NCBI GenBank assembly: GCA_034670405.1
Contig: JAXDDX010000053.1
Span: 1,641,001 to 1,705,000, forward strand
Length of the DNA: 64,000 nucleotides
Source: Hoplostethus atlanticus
Taxonomy: Eukaryota > Chordata > Actinopteri > Trachichthyiformes > Trachichthyidae
Direction: 5' to 3'
Shown: positions 27,101 to 36,500 of the stretch, in pieces
Position numbering within the stretch: the stretch's first letter is position 1
How the letters are laid out: the number at the start of each line of letters is the position of its first letter
Program-made: the position numbers and the translations under genes
Notes under the pieces: model-generated
Databases searched by the model: none
What the model was told of the DNA's origin: nothing
What the model saw: only the letters and a program-made list of their open reading frames with translations

Positions 27101-30100
27101 AGACATCATCCCTAAAAATGAAAAAATCAAACCAAGCATTCTTACTTTTTACCCCAAAACTCTTTAAGTCCTATAGAAAGCTCCATTATACATCAGTCTC
27201 CATTCAGCAGAAGATTTGCAAGTGTTTTCTACCCCAACGGTCTCTGTAGATCTCACTATCTCACTACGCGACACCCTGGATTTGTGTTATCTGATATGTG
27301 TTGTTGACAGATGATCTCCAGGTTTTGTTCGCTGAATTATTGATACGGCTCCACACCTTGACTACCGTCCACCCATTATCATCATCTTTGCACTTTGGCT
27401 CTCTCTCTTGACTTGAAGGCTCAGTGCTTTTTTTTTTTTAGACCAACACCTTTTAATTACTAAAAGTAGTAATTAGTTATGTGCCATGTTTAGATCATTG
27501 TTCTCTGCTTGGTCCTTTCAGCCAGACATCACTGACACCTCATCTGCTGACGGCATCACTTCAGTATTCACCATCAGTATTTTTAAAACACTTAAAGGGG
27601 CTGAAGTGTCTGAAAGTCACTCGAAACTTGTTGAAATGTGTAGGAGACCCATATTGTGTGTTCGGTTCTTTGTCCCTCTTTCTTGCCTTGAAGGCTCAGT
27701 AGGGGGTTTCAGAGGAATCCACAGATGGTGATGTAAACGGCAATGAAAGATGTGGTTAACACCGATTTGAAAGATGAAACATGGATGGTTTCTCAGCACC
27801 GTTTAAGATCTGACTTCCTGTTCTTGTTTTAGAGAGCAGATGTACAGTGTACTCCTCTTCCTTCTCGCCTCGGAAGACTTATGCAAGACATTTTTGTACT
27901 ATTGTTAACTTTGTCCATTCGTATGTGAAACGTGTGGTAAATGTTTGAGTGCTTGATTCAGAATGCAAGTTATTAATGGCAAAGTGTACTCAAAACATGG
28001 AGCATGAAAATATGTTTCTGCACTGCCAAATATTTGAGATTGCATGTTATCAGCACTGGTGTCCGTCCACATGTTTTTGTGTCTGGTGTGATGAATGAGG
28101 CCCGGTTGCCAGAATGGGAGGCCAGAGATAGAGCCTGGTGCAGTCTGGGAAACGCTGTCATAGCCTGATATAGCAGGGCATGGTGATCCGGGCCCAATCA
28201 GGAAACAACATTGATATTTACAGCACTGGTAGATAAGAGCAAGTAAGATAGATGTAAGATAGAAGCTAGCTAGTGATCTCTTACTGGCTCTGGACCAGAT
28301 GGAATCAGTGACAGACCGCTCAGTCGGTAGAGCAGACACTCTCAGGGTTGTGGGTTCGATCCCCACATAGTGTCAACTATGAAACTAAGTCGCTTTGGAT
28401 AAAAGCGTCTGCTAAATGACTGTAATGTAATGAATCGACCACCAGCCGATGAACGAGGTAACCCTAACCATGCTCTGGAGTCCTATTCTACTCTGAACAT
28501 CTAGTTGGCCACTGCCTGCACATGTCTGAACTCTTTGTGATAATTCATCAAGACGTGTGGTGAGTTGGAAGTCCTCTTCATTGCAGCCGGCTGCCAGATC
28601 TCACAGTGACTGGATGAGTTTGACACTAAAGTCCAGTGGTCAGTGGTCTGAAATCTCACTAAAGTGTCATCAGTGTCAGAGTTGCACCACTGAAACCACC
28701 GATAGGGAATATAGTGAGACAAGCTAGTTTCTAGGGCTGCACTGGGAAAAGGGAAAGTATATGTCGAGGTGCAAAAGTGCAGTAAAATAATTTTGTTTCC
28801 TAAAACCGAGACAAATAATCCTGATTAATACTTATCAAAATCATCTGGATTATTAGTTTCCAAGCCCATTCTCTTCATCTCTTTCTACTATAGAGCTGAA
28901 ATTTTGGCATTCAGAAGTAAAATTCCCCTTCTTAACGTTTTAACGGTATAAAGCAGATTTCTCTTGAGCCGGCAGATTGTGAAGCGTCCAGATATGTTCC
29001 TGGAGACGCCATCGGTCGGTCTGCTTTCACCGGTGAAGAGTGTGAGGGAAAGGGAATCGATGACGAGGTTGTGTCTCATGTACTGTATATTGTCCCTTGT
29101 GATTCATTCAGTCTTTCTAAAATGTCTATGGAGAAACTGAATGTTAAAGTTACTCTCTCGCTGTGAGGAGCGCTGACCTCCGTGTCTCCTCCTCCTCCTC
29201 CTCGCTGTGTGCCAGGAAGCCATTATCAGTTCAGCTGTGTTCCACAAACAACACACACACATTCTCTCTCTCTCTCTCTCTCTCTGTCTGTCTCTCGCCC
29301 CGGGGGAAGAGTTAAATGGTGGTTGAGCTTCTTGCCCACAGTTTAAATATCTCTCTTTGTCACGAGATTGGAAGCAGGACGTTGGAGAGATTACAGGGAG
29401 GCGTCCAGCAGGGAGGCCTGCGATCTTTTCCATTTTCCAGGATGAGATCTTTGGTGCTTAAAATAATTAGTTCAAGGTTTGTGTTGTTGTGTTGAGTCGG
29501 TGCTTAGCCTGAAGTGGTGGGACGCAATTCAAATATTACACATTACATATACCTATTTTTTATAGAAACAGGTTTATGCAGGTGTTACTTCATGCTGATA
29601 CAGTTCAGTACCCTTATGGATTTAATCTCATTGATCTCTGTATTACATCCTCACAAGATTGAAGTCCACTTCATTTATAGAGCTGTAAATAGGTTTGTTA
29701 CAAACTGCTTCATAGAAGACAAGTGTCATCAGAGCAGAACCAGAAGTGATTGTTTTAAACCGTCTACAATCCAGGCCTATCAGCATGTACGTACATACAG
29801 TTATTTACTTTTCATGGGTTGTCAGTCCAGGTGAGTAAATAATACATTGCTGCCCTATAAGAGTAAATACCACTAGCTCACTGAGTCACTCTCCATACGT
29901 CATAGAACAGATTCGCAGCGATGCCACTCAACAAACAGCAGCAGGTTGTGAAACCTGGTTGGCCTTTGCCACGTTGAGGTCCATCATAGATTGACAGTCT
30001 TGTTTCTTCACTCTTTGTACTTTTAAATGAGCAGGTCTGTGAAACTGTTCGTACAGCAGCAGTACCTTACCGCCTACCTTACCACACTCAGACCAGCAGC

Positions 30101-32647
30101 TACCATGTGTCTGGTGGACGGTGGTCATGAAACATACCACCTCACAGGGCTTTCCTTGCTTATTAAAAGTGTTTATCACCTATTTTTAAAATCTAATATA
30201 TTTTGTATATTTCCTCATACAAGGTGAGCTCCCGTAGGATTTTATTTTCTTTAGTTCCTCGGAGGTTTCTAACAGTTATTTCATCGTGTGTCACAGTCTT
30301 AACTCACATACCTAAATCCAACCCAGGATAGGAGATCGCAGCCCGCCGTCGGCCAAATGCTGGTAAAGTTTGGCCATGATTGGTTTAAGTGACTTGTCTT
30401 GATCCCGCCCCGTTAGGACTAAAGTTCCTCTATAAACAAGAGGAGGTGACTCATTCATTTTTTGACTAAACATGCAGTAACAACCATCTTTGTGTTGACA
30501 TGTTCACTAGACGCTCTGTCTTCTGCCAGGAAATACTTTTAACATCTCTTCTTCCTCTTTTCCTGTCTTTAAAAATCTGATCGATCTTTTCTCAGCTCTT
30601 ATTTCTTTCCCTAGCACCTCTCTATCATATATGATCATTTTGGGGTCACAATATTTGTTCCTCTTGTTGTCTGTATACTGTGACCTCTGACCTTTGACCT
30701 CCTTACTCTTGGTCGCTTGTAATGTTGGTGATCTGGGAAGTTCTGGATATGAGCATCAGCTAAATGTCTAAAAGGTACTATGTAGTGTTACTGAGGTGCG
30801 TTGTGTGTTTAGGTGGATATTTTATTGATCCCCGGGGGGAAATTCTGTTTGCAGGTTGTACACCAAAGGAATGTCGATCTCGCGGCCCGACAGCGTGCTG
30901 GGGAAATGCAGGATGATCCGACACGACAGAGACAAACAGAACGAACCAAACCCACAGAGGTAAAACCCATCTGCTTTTTATTCTCCCCTTAGAAAACCGT
31001 TTGTACACAGCAGGATATTTTCACCTGTCAACTTAAGCCAAAAGAAACAAACACAAATGGATAGGAGAATGTAGATAGGAATTTTGCGCAGTGCAGGTCC
31101 GAGTGACCTGGAATGTGCTACCTTATTTTTGGGCATTTTGCCTTTCTTCGACATTCAGCAGTAGAGAGAGACAGGAAAGATCGGGTGAGAGGAGGGATGA
31201 CATGCGACAAATGCCGTTTATCTGACAAACTGCTAAGTTCTAGCTCCTCTTATTGCCAGGCCGGTAGAATTAGTTTCTGTACAGACGAAGAACTCACTAT
31301 AAAATCCACAAAACACAAAATACTACGACAACAGATCAGAGAAACGACCTGTCTCCATTTTACTGTCCTGCTCCTCCTCCCATTCCATTTCACCTCCGTT
31401 GCTCCACTTTTCTCGTTCTGTTCTGTTTTGGATTCATTGGTGACTTGTCAAAGATGTTTCCCAATTTCCACGTCTTGTAGACTTTTTTTGCAAATTCACC
31501 CTATGACAGAAAATGGTTATCATTCTTCAGATTAACATATTTGCCTAGTGGGCGTTGTTGACTCTTCAAGAATTTACTGTAGTTGCACTTCATTGTGTTG
31601 TTGGTTTAACCTATGTTCTTATCATATCATATTTCATTTCTCATCTCATTCATTAATGTGACCTGAGACTTAACCCTGCCGTGCCATATCTTTGAGCAAA
31701 CGTCTCCCAGCCACTTGAAGCAGTAAGGTCTTGATGTCATTTCCTGGTAATCAATAACGAGTGAACTTTCAGTTCCACCTGGATGTCAAACAGAAGAGCG
31801 TGTGATCTGCGGCCACAAGTCATTTTTCAAGGAAGGGAGTGAATTTCCAGTAAGAGGGATGGTGTTTTAAGTCCCAGGGCACCAAGACATCCGCCTTCAA
31901 CTAGGACAACCTGTTTTCTTCTGGGAGGGAAGCTTTCAATTTCAAACGTTTTTTTGATTAAACCATGACTAAAACTTCTACTGTTTTACCAGACAACTTC
32001 ATGTTTAGAGCAGAATAGGACTCCAGATGCTGGTTGGTTACCTGTAGAGTAGACCATCTCACCAGCCCTGGTTTCCCTCCCTGTCTCCTCTTTAATCACC
32101 TCTAGGCTACGTCTTGTTTGGAGTAAGCATCTTATCTAGGCACTTAGTTACATACTGTATATATAGTCAGTAAAACCTCTCAGAGTAGCTTTCAGGTCTT
32201 GTTTTCCCCACTATAGTAAAAGGTGAGGCTGACACACGTCTGTCTTTATTGAACCTAGTCACTATTTAACTCTGTCATTATCACGTAAAGCTCCATTGAT
32301 GAGCCTCAATACCACGTGGCGATATGTCAGCTGTTGATTGGGAACGTCCAGGGAGGTTTCTTCCAATTACAGTCTGTCAACATCCAACCTGATAACAGAG
32401 ATGTTGTAACTCAGTATTGCGTAATATTTCAACGGTACAAACTTTATGACGCCAACCTCTATGTATGCTTAATGCAAAATATTCAGACTGGCTTTTTGTA
32501 TTCGTCCACAGGTTCGACCGCATCGCTCACACCAGAGACACCATGCATCGAGACGGCATCAACTCCTTGTCGTACAAAGTCATGAAAGTAGAGAAGGAAG
32601 CGCTATACACCAAAATCACAGTGGACGTGGGGACACCAAGCCAATGA
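6475..32647 (+). CDS. b4galt1: beta-1,4-galactosyltransferase 1 (exons 2-6; exon 1 missing)
   Basis: Type II Golgi enzyme that transfers galactose from UDP-galactose to terminal N-acetylglucosamine (and to glucose when bound to alpha-lactalbumin in mammals). The five 3' coding exons are 236, 188, 123, 105 and 136 bp with matching phases, the layout of vertebrate B4GALT1. They encode the whole catalytic GT7 domain: PFRNR nucleotide-binding motif, FNRAKLLNVGY, metal-binding DVD in FVFSDVDLIPM, the acceptor-site GFPNNYWGWGGEDDD, and CRMIRH, whose Met and His complete Mn binding. The protein ends VDVGTPSQ. Exon 1 (tail, membrane anchor, stem) was not found in 6.4 kb upstream and is presumably left of the window. 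Exon 4 appears twice (19339-19461 and 24817-24939) in a tandem duplication that looks artefactual. The sequence fits B4GALT1 better than B4GALT2; a fish b4galt1 paralogue cannot be excluded. Confidence 0.88.
6711..8080. other. b4galt1 intron 2, first part
   Basis: AT-rich, no exon seen. A TCAAGGT-repeat tail at about 7045-7075 followed by a repeat to about 7235 looks like the 3' end of a retroposon. A (GA)n run lies at 7374-7390. Positions about 7530-7760 carry 'GAATGTGG' repeats of a further unassigned dispersed element. Confidence 0.45.
8085..8402. repeat. Microsatellites and a LINE 3'-end fragment
   Basis: An 11-bp repeat (TCTACTGTTAC) fills 8091-8130. Positions 8169-8236 (TTAGATTCAGCTTTATTGTC and on to AACAAAATGCAG) match a segment at 38630-38690, so they are copies of one fish non-LTR element 3' end, here followed by G13. 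A (ACT)n tract closes the block at about 8330-8402. Confidence 0.65.
8403..11952. other. b4galt1 intron 2, middle part
   Basis: No exon or RNA gene recognised. About 9195-9290 carries the motif AAGTGCCTTGCTCAAAGGCA, common in fish retroposon tails. The many short open frames here have no family signature and biased composition; they are not called. Confidence 0.45.
11953..12953. mobile_element. Non-autonomous hAT (Charlie-like) transposon, 1.0 kb
   Basis: The termini CAGGGCTCGGCAACTACC (left) and AGTTGCTGATCCCTG (right) are inverted repeats of the CAGGG-TC-GCAAC type typical of hAT-Charlie elements, followed inward by GGGCCA/TGGCCC subterminal motifs. The flanking octamers are TCCTAGGG and CCCTAGGG (7 of 8 match). 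No intact transposase. An LTR-like end related to the one at 2726-3143 lies inside. Confidence 0.7.
12485..12589 (+). repeat. LTR-like 3' end fragment
   Basis: This segment (CGTCCGTCTGTCTGTCGCGG to AGCGAGTTGCTACA) resembles the last 90 bp of the probable solo LTR at 2726-3143, with the same CTGTC, CGG..CCCGGT and GCGAGT..GC.ACA order. It looks like a truncated copy of the same LTR family, again inside a hAT-like element. Confidence 0.4.
12962..14476. other. b4galt1 intron 2, last part
   Basis: No gene seen. A CATGCATGCATCATGCATGC palindromic run lies at about 13163-13186. The intron ends at acceptor GGAGCAG (14470-14476). Confidence 0.5.
14477..14664 (+). CDS. b4galt1: b4galt1 exon 3
   Basis: The 188-bp exon is bounded by acceptor GAGCAG and donor GTGAGA. 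It encodes DGDETFNRAKLLNVGYAEAL, then EYDYECFVFSDVDLIPMDDR with the metal-binding DVD, and CFSQPRHLSVSMDKFGF. Two Cys (YEC and YKC) match the pair known to form a disulfide in bovine enzyme. It ends two bases into a codon, which exon 4 completes as Arg. Confidence 0.94.
14665..18300. other. b4galt1 intron 3, first part
   Basis: No exon or RNA gene recognised. It holds a (TG)n(TA)n(CA)n palindrome (15072-15148), a repeat near 16130-16270 with TATTGGCCTTTGATAA motifs, and, at about 17091-17215, a diverged copy of a segment also present in intron 4 (29391-29540). Positions 17875-18075 ('CCTCATTCACAAAACTTCTT') look like a fish retroposon end. Confidence 0.5.
15072..15148. repeat. (TG)n-(TA)n-(CA)n self-complementary microsatellite
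   Basis: A (TG)n run, an ATATATAATATACATATAC core and a (CA)n run form a natural palindrome that could extrude as a hairpin. Confidence 0.85.
18301..18448. repeat. 57-bp near-perfect inverted repeat with 34-bp loop
   Basis: The arms 18301-18357 and 18392-18448 are reverse complements at 56 of 57 bases. The loop sequence (ATGGTTTTACTAGATTAGTA and on) repeats the sequence just left of the hairpin (about 18251-18278) in direct orientation. This arrangement suggests template switching or a fold-back duplication. In RNA it would form a long hairpin. Confidence 0.9.
18548..18782. repeat. Fish retroposon 3'-end repeat
   Basis: Contains GGTCTGCACTTATATAGCGC, AAAGCGCTTTACACTACATT and, at the right end, ATCTTGCCCAAGGACACTTC, a familiar order in dispersed teleost retroposon tails. 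The left edge of the 5.48-kb tandem duplication lies at its right end, where the expected repeat sequence stops abruptly. Confidence 0.6.
19170..19338 (+). promoter_or_regulatory. Long polypyrimidine tract and acceptor of b4galt1 exon 4
   Basis: About 165 bases are almost wholly C and T (TTTCTTTTTGTCTCTTTCTC and on) and end CTCCCCAG at the exon. The length is well beyond a usual 15-30 base tract. The same tract is repeated at 24648-24816. Confidence 0.7.
19339..19461 (+). CDS. b4galt1: b4galt1 exon 4 (copy 1)
   Basis: The 123-bp exon encodes LPYNQYFGGVSSMSKEQF, KINGFPNNYWGWGGEDDDIY and N, between acceptor CCCCAG and donor GTAGAG. It carries the acceptor-sugar site (Trp and GEDDD) of the enzyme. 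It starts and ends in the same phase, so a second in-frame copy would insert 41 duplicated residues without breaking the frame. An identical copy lies 5478 bp downstream. Confidence 0.94.
19462..20748. other. b4galt1 intron 4, unit 1, first part
   Basis: No exon. It is identical to 24940-26229 apart from the 3-base indel. A short (CA)n lies at about 19719-19732. No feature beyond low-complexity patches. Confidence 0.6.
20749..21446 (+). repeat. Telomere-like 45/64-bp minisatellite (copy 1)
   Basis: Units of 45 bp run TAGGGTTAGGGTTACAGTCA to TTTCACTCTGTA, and some carry an extra 19-bp TCATAGGTTTCACTCTGTA block (64 bp). Each unit starts with about two TTAGGG telomere repeats, some mutated to TAGAGTTAGGG. 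Copy 2 (26230-26927) has the same number and order of variant units. The open frames across it are repeat products, not genes. Confidence 0.92.
21447..22832. other. b4galt1 intron 4, unit 1, middle
   Basis: No exon or RNA gene recognised; identical to 26928-28313. Confidence 0.5.
22833..22951 (+). mobile_element. tRNA-derived SINE with L2-type tail (copy 1)
   Basis: The head ACCGCTCAGTCGGTAGAGCA and GGGTTCGATCCCCAC contain pol III A- and B-box-like motifs. The tail CGCTTTGGATAAAAGCGTCT, CTAAATGACTGTAATG and TAATG repeats are the same as the 3' end of the L2 LINE at 47430-47500 in this window. This is the classic SINE/LINE tail partnership, in which the LINE enzyme recognises the shared end. 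Confidence 0.85.
22952..23760. other. b4galt1 intron 4, unit 1, last clean part
   Basis: No exon recognised. About 23098-23205 is a dispersed repeat also seen inverted at 2230-2335. Identical to 28433-29241. Confidence 0.5.
23761..24260 (+). other. Homopolymer-inflated, low-quality-like copy of 29242-29711
   Basis: The segment follows 29242-29711 in order, but nearly every few bases a run is lengthened or a base replaced by its neighbour: CCCCGGGGGGGAAGGGG against CCCCGGGGGAAGAG, TTTTTGGGGAATTAC against TTGGAGAGATTAC, TTTTGGGGCTTTTAAAAAAA against TTTGGTGCTTAAAA. It is 500 bp against 470 bp. This is how the noisy end of a sequencing read looks, not how DNA diverges. The clean copy is probably the true sequence. 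Confidence 0.85.
24817..24939 (+). CDS. b4galt1: b4galt1 exon 4 (copy 2)
   Basis: Identical in sequence, acceptor and donor to 19339-19461. If both were spliced, the protein would have the 41-residue acceptor-site segment twice, which would not fit the GT7 fold. Vertebrate B4GALT1 has this exon once. Either one copy is an assembly error (preferred) or a very recent duplication. Confidence 0.85.
26230..26927 (+). repeat. Telomere-like minisatellite (copy 2)
   Basis: Same length and variant order as 20749-21446. Confidence 0.92.
28314..28432 (+). mobile_element. tRNA-derived SINE with L2-type tail (copy 2)
   Basis: Identical to 22833-22951; part of the tandem duplication, not an independent insertion. 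Confidence 0.85.
29712..30854. other. b4galt1 intron 4, end
   Basis: Unique intron sequence without exons. Positions 30817-30845 (ATTTTATTGATCCCCGGGGG and GAAATTC) match the familiar fish LINE end TTTATTGATCCC..GGGGAAATT, and lie directly before the exon 5 acceptor (TCTGTTTGCAG). Confidence 0.5.
30855..30959 (+). CDS. b4galt1: b4galt1 exon 5
   Basis: The 105-bp exon lies between acceptor GTTTGCAG and donor GTAAAA. It encodes LYTKGMSISRPDSVLGKCRM, IRHDRDKQNEPNPQ and part of an Arg codon. The Met and His of CRMIRH are the Mn ligands of the enzyme. Its phases fit exons 4 and 6. Confidence 0.94.
30960..32511. other. b4galt1 intron 5
   Basis: No exon or RNA gene recognised. It ends at acceptor CGTCCACAG. 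Confidence 0.55.
32512..32647 (+). CDS. b4galt1: b4galt1 exon 6 (last coding exon, with stop)
   Basis: The 136 bp encode FDRIAHTRDTMHRDGINSLS, YKVMKVEKEALYTKITVDVG and TPSQ, then TGA at 32645-32647. TPS is the usual C-terminus of B4GALT1; here one Gln follows. The exon completes the GT7 domain. Confidence 0.94.
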
Positions 32648-32666
32648 TCAACCAATGAGTTGAAAA

Positions 32667-32676
32667 AATAAATAAA
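32667..32676 (+). terminator. Overlapping polyadenylation signals near the b4galt1 stop
   Basis: Two overlapping AATAAA hexamers occur 20 bases after the stop codon. Use of this site would give a very short 3' UTR. A distal site is also possible and was not located. Confidence 0.4.
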
Positions 32677-33360
32677 ACACAAGCAATTGAATACTGTGGA
32701 TGCAGTAAAAAAACCAAAATGTGCCTTGACACTTGGAAGGTTTCGGTCTCGTTGGACCAGACATACCGGACGGATAAAATCAGTCACGATGTTCTTGGGG
32801 GTTCCTTTTGTCTTTTTTGTTTTTTTCCTCATCCTTTGCACAACCGGGGACAAACTGAACAGGGATTTTGTAGTGTTTTTCTTTGCCGGGTCCCCGGACT
32901 GGTCAGGGAGTCGTCGTGGTGGTTGGCGCTGGCCGGTCATCCCTCTGGTTTCTCCGACGGCTGCTGCTTAGAGAAATCCTGCATGAGCCATTTCATCTGA
33001 AAGGATGTTGTGAAATATCAAATCAATGTTGAGTCACGTACAGGGACAATCAGGACAACCTCTCTCCGTGTAGGCCTCCTCTCTTTTATGTTTCAATCAA
33101 GCTGGGCTTTTGGGTGAGGGTGAAATTTAGAGGTTTTCGAGGGAGGTGGGGGTGTGTAAGGGTCTTGTCAATCATTCCTGCCGTTTGTTTTACCCTCTTT
33201 GGAGTACCAGATGGGTGGGGTTTACCACATCAAGACAATTTATATTGTGCCAGGGTTGCTGTTGCACCCCTGGAGCTGGTGGGAATCAGTGTCTTGCTCA
33301 AGGACACTTTAGCAGGGTGGGGGTTTGAACCCGCCGTCGCCGCCCTGCTGCCCCTCTTGT
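32677..33360. other. b4galt1 downstream / intergenic
   Basis: Possible 3' UTR, then intergenic. About 33240-33340 has retroposon-tail motifs (GTGTCTTGCTCAAGGACACT, GTTTGAACCCGCC). No gene. Confidence 0.4.
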
Positions 33361-33364
33361 TAAT

Positions 33365-33520
33365 TACAAGGCGGGTGCTCGGGCGGTCTGCAGTCGGCAG
33401 AGTGCCATAGAGCAGCAGGGAATAGTCTCAAAACCATCTAGTGTCTCATTGGGGCGATTAGAGAGACTGTCCCGTAACTGCAGGGTCGCAGGTTCAAGCC
33501 CCTTCAACTGCAGCTTGCTG
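33365..33520 (+). repeat. tRNA-like SINE fragment
   Basis: GACTGTCCCGTAACTGCAGG followed by GTCGCAGGTTCAAGCCCC resembles a pol III B box and its flanks, the head of a tRNA-derived SINE. It is too degenerate for a functional tRNA (no complete cloverleaf seen). Confidence 0.45.
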
Positions 33521-36500
33521 TCAAAGCTCCTGACTGTCTCAGTGTCCTTGCCCAGGTCTGTTTGCTAGTAGCCTGTAACTGGTGAAACCGTAGGGCACCT
33601 GAATGTACTTAACCTGCAGGTGTGTGTGTGGGGTGTGTGTGGGTGTGTGTGTATGTGTGTGTGTGTGAGCCTGGGTGTTAATGCAACCTGTATGTGGTCA
33701 AGATGAAATATTCATCGTGCTGTTTTCTACCGTGAATGGCTGGAGGTAACTTGTGTTTATTTGTTGTACTGAGGGTTTGACTGCAGACAAGAACCGCCAT
33801 CATTGTTTCTGAATGAGAATGAGTCACCTAGTAGCCTTTAACCTTTAAAGCCTTAAAGTTCCTGTTCTAAATGCTGCGAGGAGTTGAGAGGCAATTTCTG
33901 AAAATGTGTTTTAATGAATATCTGTTGATTACAAATGGCTTTATCCTAGTGAACTAAAGAAATATATTGAAGTATGTCTAACTCATTGGTTACTGAATTA
34001 ATTTGTAATATTTTTCTGCAGGGTGTGACGCTACCGCCACTGAAATGCTGGTAAATGTTTGTCGGAGGTCCGGTTCTAAAGTGTGGTTGATAAAATACTG
34101 GTGATTTTCTGAGGTGTACCAGCCACGACGGCCTGCAGACACAATCTCCTGCTCTTTTCAGAGCTGTGTACTATTTGAGTTTATTGTCCAACCTCACTAT
34201 GGATGTTCACCGGGCCTCTCTTCTGAAGCGTCCTCTTGGTTTTACCAATGCACCCAAAGAATTGTAAACGTAGCACCGTTTTGCCTTAACAATGTATGCA
34301 CTTACCAGCAATAACCCTTAACTTAAATGGTAAACCCTAACAACACACGTGGTATGGTTCGGTTCTCCCTGAGACCAAACGGACCATCGGGCCAATGAGG
34401 GCCAGGTTAGCTTTATAGACAGAATGGAGACTGGTTCATTCTTGCCTACTTGCTTCTGCTAAAACCATTTCCAGAGATGCTGGTTGTTCACTGGCTGCTG
34501 CTTTCAGGCACATATTATATTATATACATATTATATGTTTCAGATACCACAGGGATGTTATTCTGATCTAATGAACTGGTTGGATTTGTCAGTCCTGTGC
34601 CTAGTCATGCCTTCTATGCTGAACAGGCATGATGGCGTTCTTCCTTCCAGCTAGAAGCCCTGCGGCCTTGTTCAGGAAACATGCCTTCAGGAAACATGCC
34701 TTCAGCTGCTGATTTCCTGTCGGCCTGTAGGGACCAGCCAAGTGTACTAAGAGGGGAAGACCAAAAAACAAATGTGGGTCCACAAACAAAGATATTGTTT
34801 CATAGGAAACCTGCTGAAGCGCTCGGCACAAAGCAACTTTAAACGGGCAGGGAAATAACTTTTACCGTCAACTGGCCGGTTCCTGGTCAATATTAGAAAA
34901 CCTCCCAGGACAGAAACGTGGTTGCAGGCCTCCCAACGTGGCTCGTAGAAACTACCAACAGTGGACCGGCTGGTGGTCATTTCCCATCCTGGTTCAAACA
35001 TGTATTCATAAAGATGCTGTGTTTTCCCAAGAACTGCTGCCTTAATAAACTTTGCATGGCCTCATGGGTAAAATAATGACATTTACTTATCATTTACATG
35101 TGACCGGCGCTGTTTGGCAGCTTCCCATCAGCTTCCCATCAGCTTCCCATCAGCTTCCCATCAGCTTCCTCAATGCACCCAGTAAATAAATGGCTTTCTG
35201 ATTTGGTCTTTTTAGTGAAACAGGGAAGCTCTGTCACCTTTCTTGATATCAAATCGGCTCTGGGAAAGGCCTCGTCTCTTACCTCTACACTGTGTGTAGC
35301 CATAGCAAGATAGTGGAATCATTCCCATGTTCAACTCAACTCTGTAGTGGAAGTTGAGCTGGTTGAAGTAGAGTGTACATTCAACTGTTTCAACAAACCT
35401 TGAACAACATTCAGATGACATTTACCCTTTTGGTGGTTTGGATACTGTGAAGAGAAGAAGCATTTTAGATAAGAGGGAAAACCTAGAAGAGCACAAGGAG
35501 AGTAGAAGAAGAAAACTGGACTTATTGGGCATGAACATAATTTACTGTATGTTATCACATGACCACTGGATAACGTCCTGAGTAGACCTGGCAGGCTGAA
35601 TGTGCAGGCCCTACCGCTGTTACGTTCCAGCTTCATATGTGTTGTTGACCACTGTTACATTCTCTCCACCCAAAGACCACGTCGAGGTTGAGGACCAGCC
35701 TGCAGTAGCGCCCTACAGACAACGGCTTCTTGGTAAGAGAGCCGGCACATAGTGAGAATTTGAAGAATGAAATGAGCTGCCTGGTCTGTAAAGCTTCCTT
35801 TTATTCTTTTTATTCCATTTTTTTTATTATTTCTATCAGAATCCAGTACAGTATGCATGTGGTTGTATGCACATTTCTTCCTCTGATTTTGTTTTTTTTA
35901 ATCTTTGCCAAAGCAATGTAATAAGAAAGAAAAGGCCTCAGTAAATCGATGTGCTTAGGTAATAAATTGTTGGTTGATGATTTCCTTCAGCTTCCCGGAC
36001 TCGTGCTTTTCTTTGTGTTGTGTTGAATTTAGTCACAGGCTATTTGGCATGACGGGAATGTCAAATAGGGCCACAGTGTCGCCTTGCAGATCTGTAACCA
36101 AAGAAAACAGTGAAACTCTGGTCAACTCTAAGCTCCGGGCAAACTGGGCAGCGCCTGAGGAAATATTTATCCAGCGAGAGAAAGGACGAGATGGAGGTGG
36201 GAGGTCACACGGCACTTTGCGGCACTACTACTACTTTATCCTGATGAGTCCATACAAGGTTTTTCTGATCTCTGTTAACACTACAAGCCTCCACTCTCAA
36301 ACCTTTTTAGATTAGGTGAAACTTGATTAATCCCTTTGGGGGAGTTGGGCCGTTGCAGCAGCAGGCAATAGGATACAGCAGAGAAAGATAGGAGATAACA
36401 GAACAGAGCCAGGGCTGGTATCGGACACAACACTGGACTGGCTTAGGGAGGAGGATGTGAAGTACAGGATGTATGCAGGACGGCAGCAGAAGAACATCCT

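Larger units (their letters stand above)
24261..29711 (+). repeat. Tandem duplication, unit 2 (5451 bp)
   Basis: Second copy of 18783-24260. Its right end (29242-29711) is the clean version of the degraded 500 bp and runs without a break into unique intron sequence (CATAGAAGACAAG). The left end joins unit 1 at GCTTC/TGTAAG with no microhomology beyond a base or two. Confidence 0.92.
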
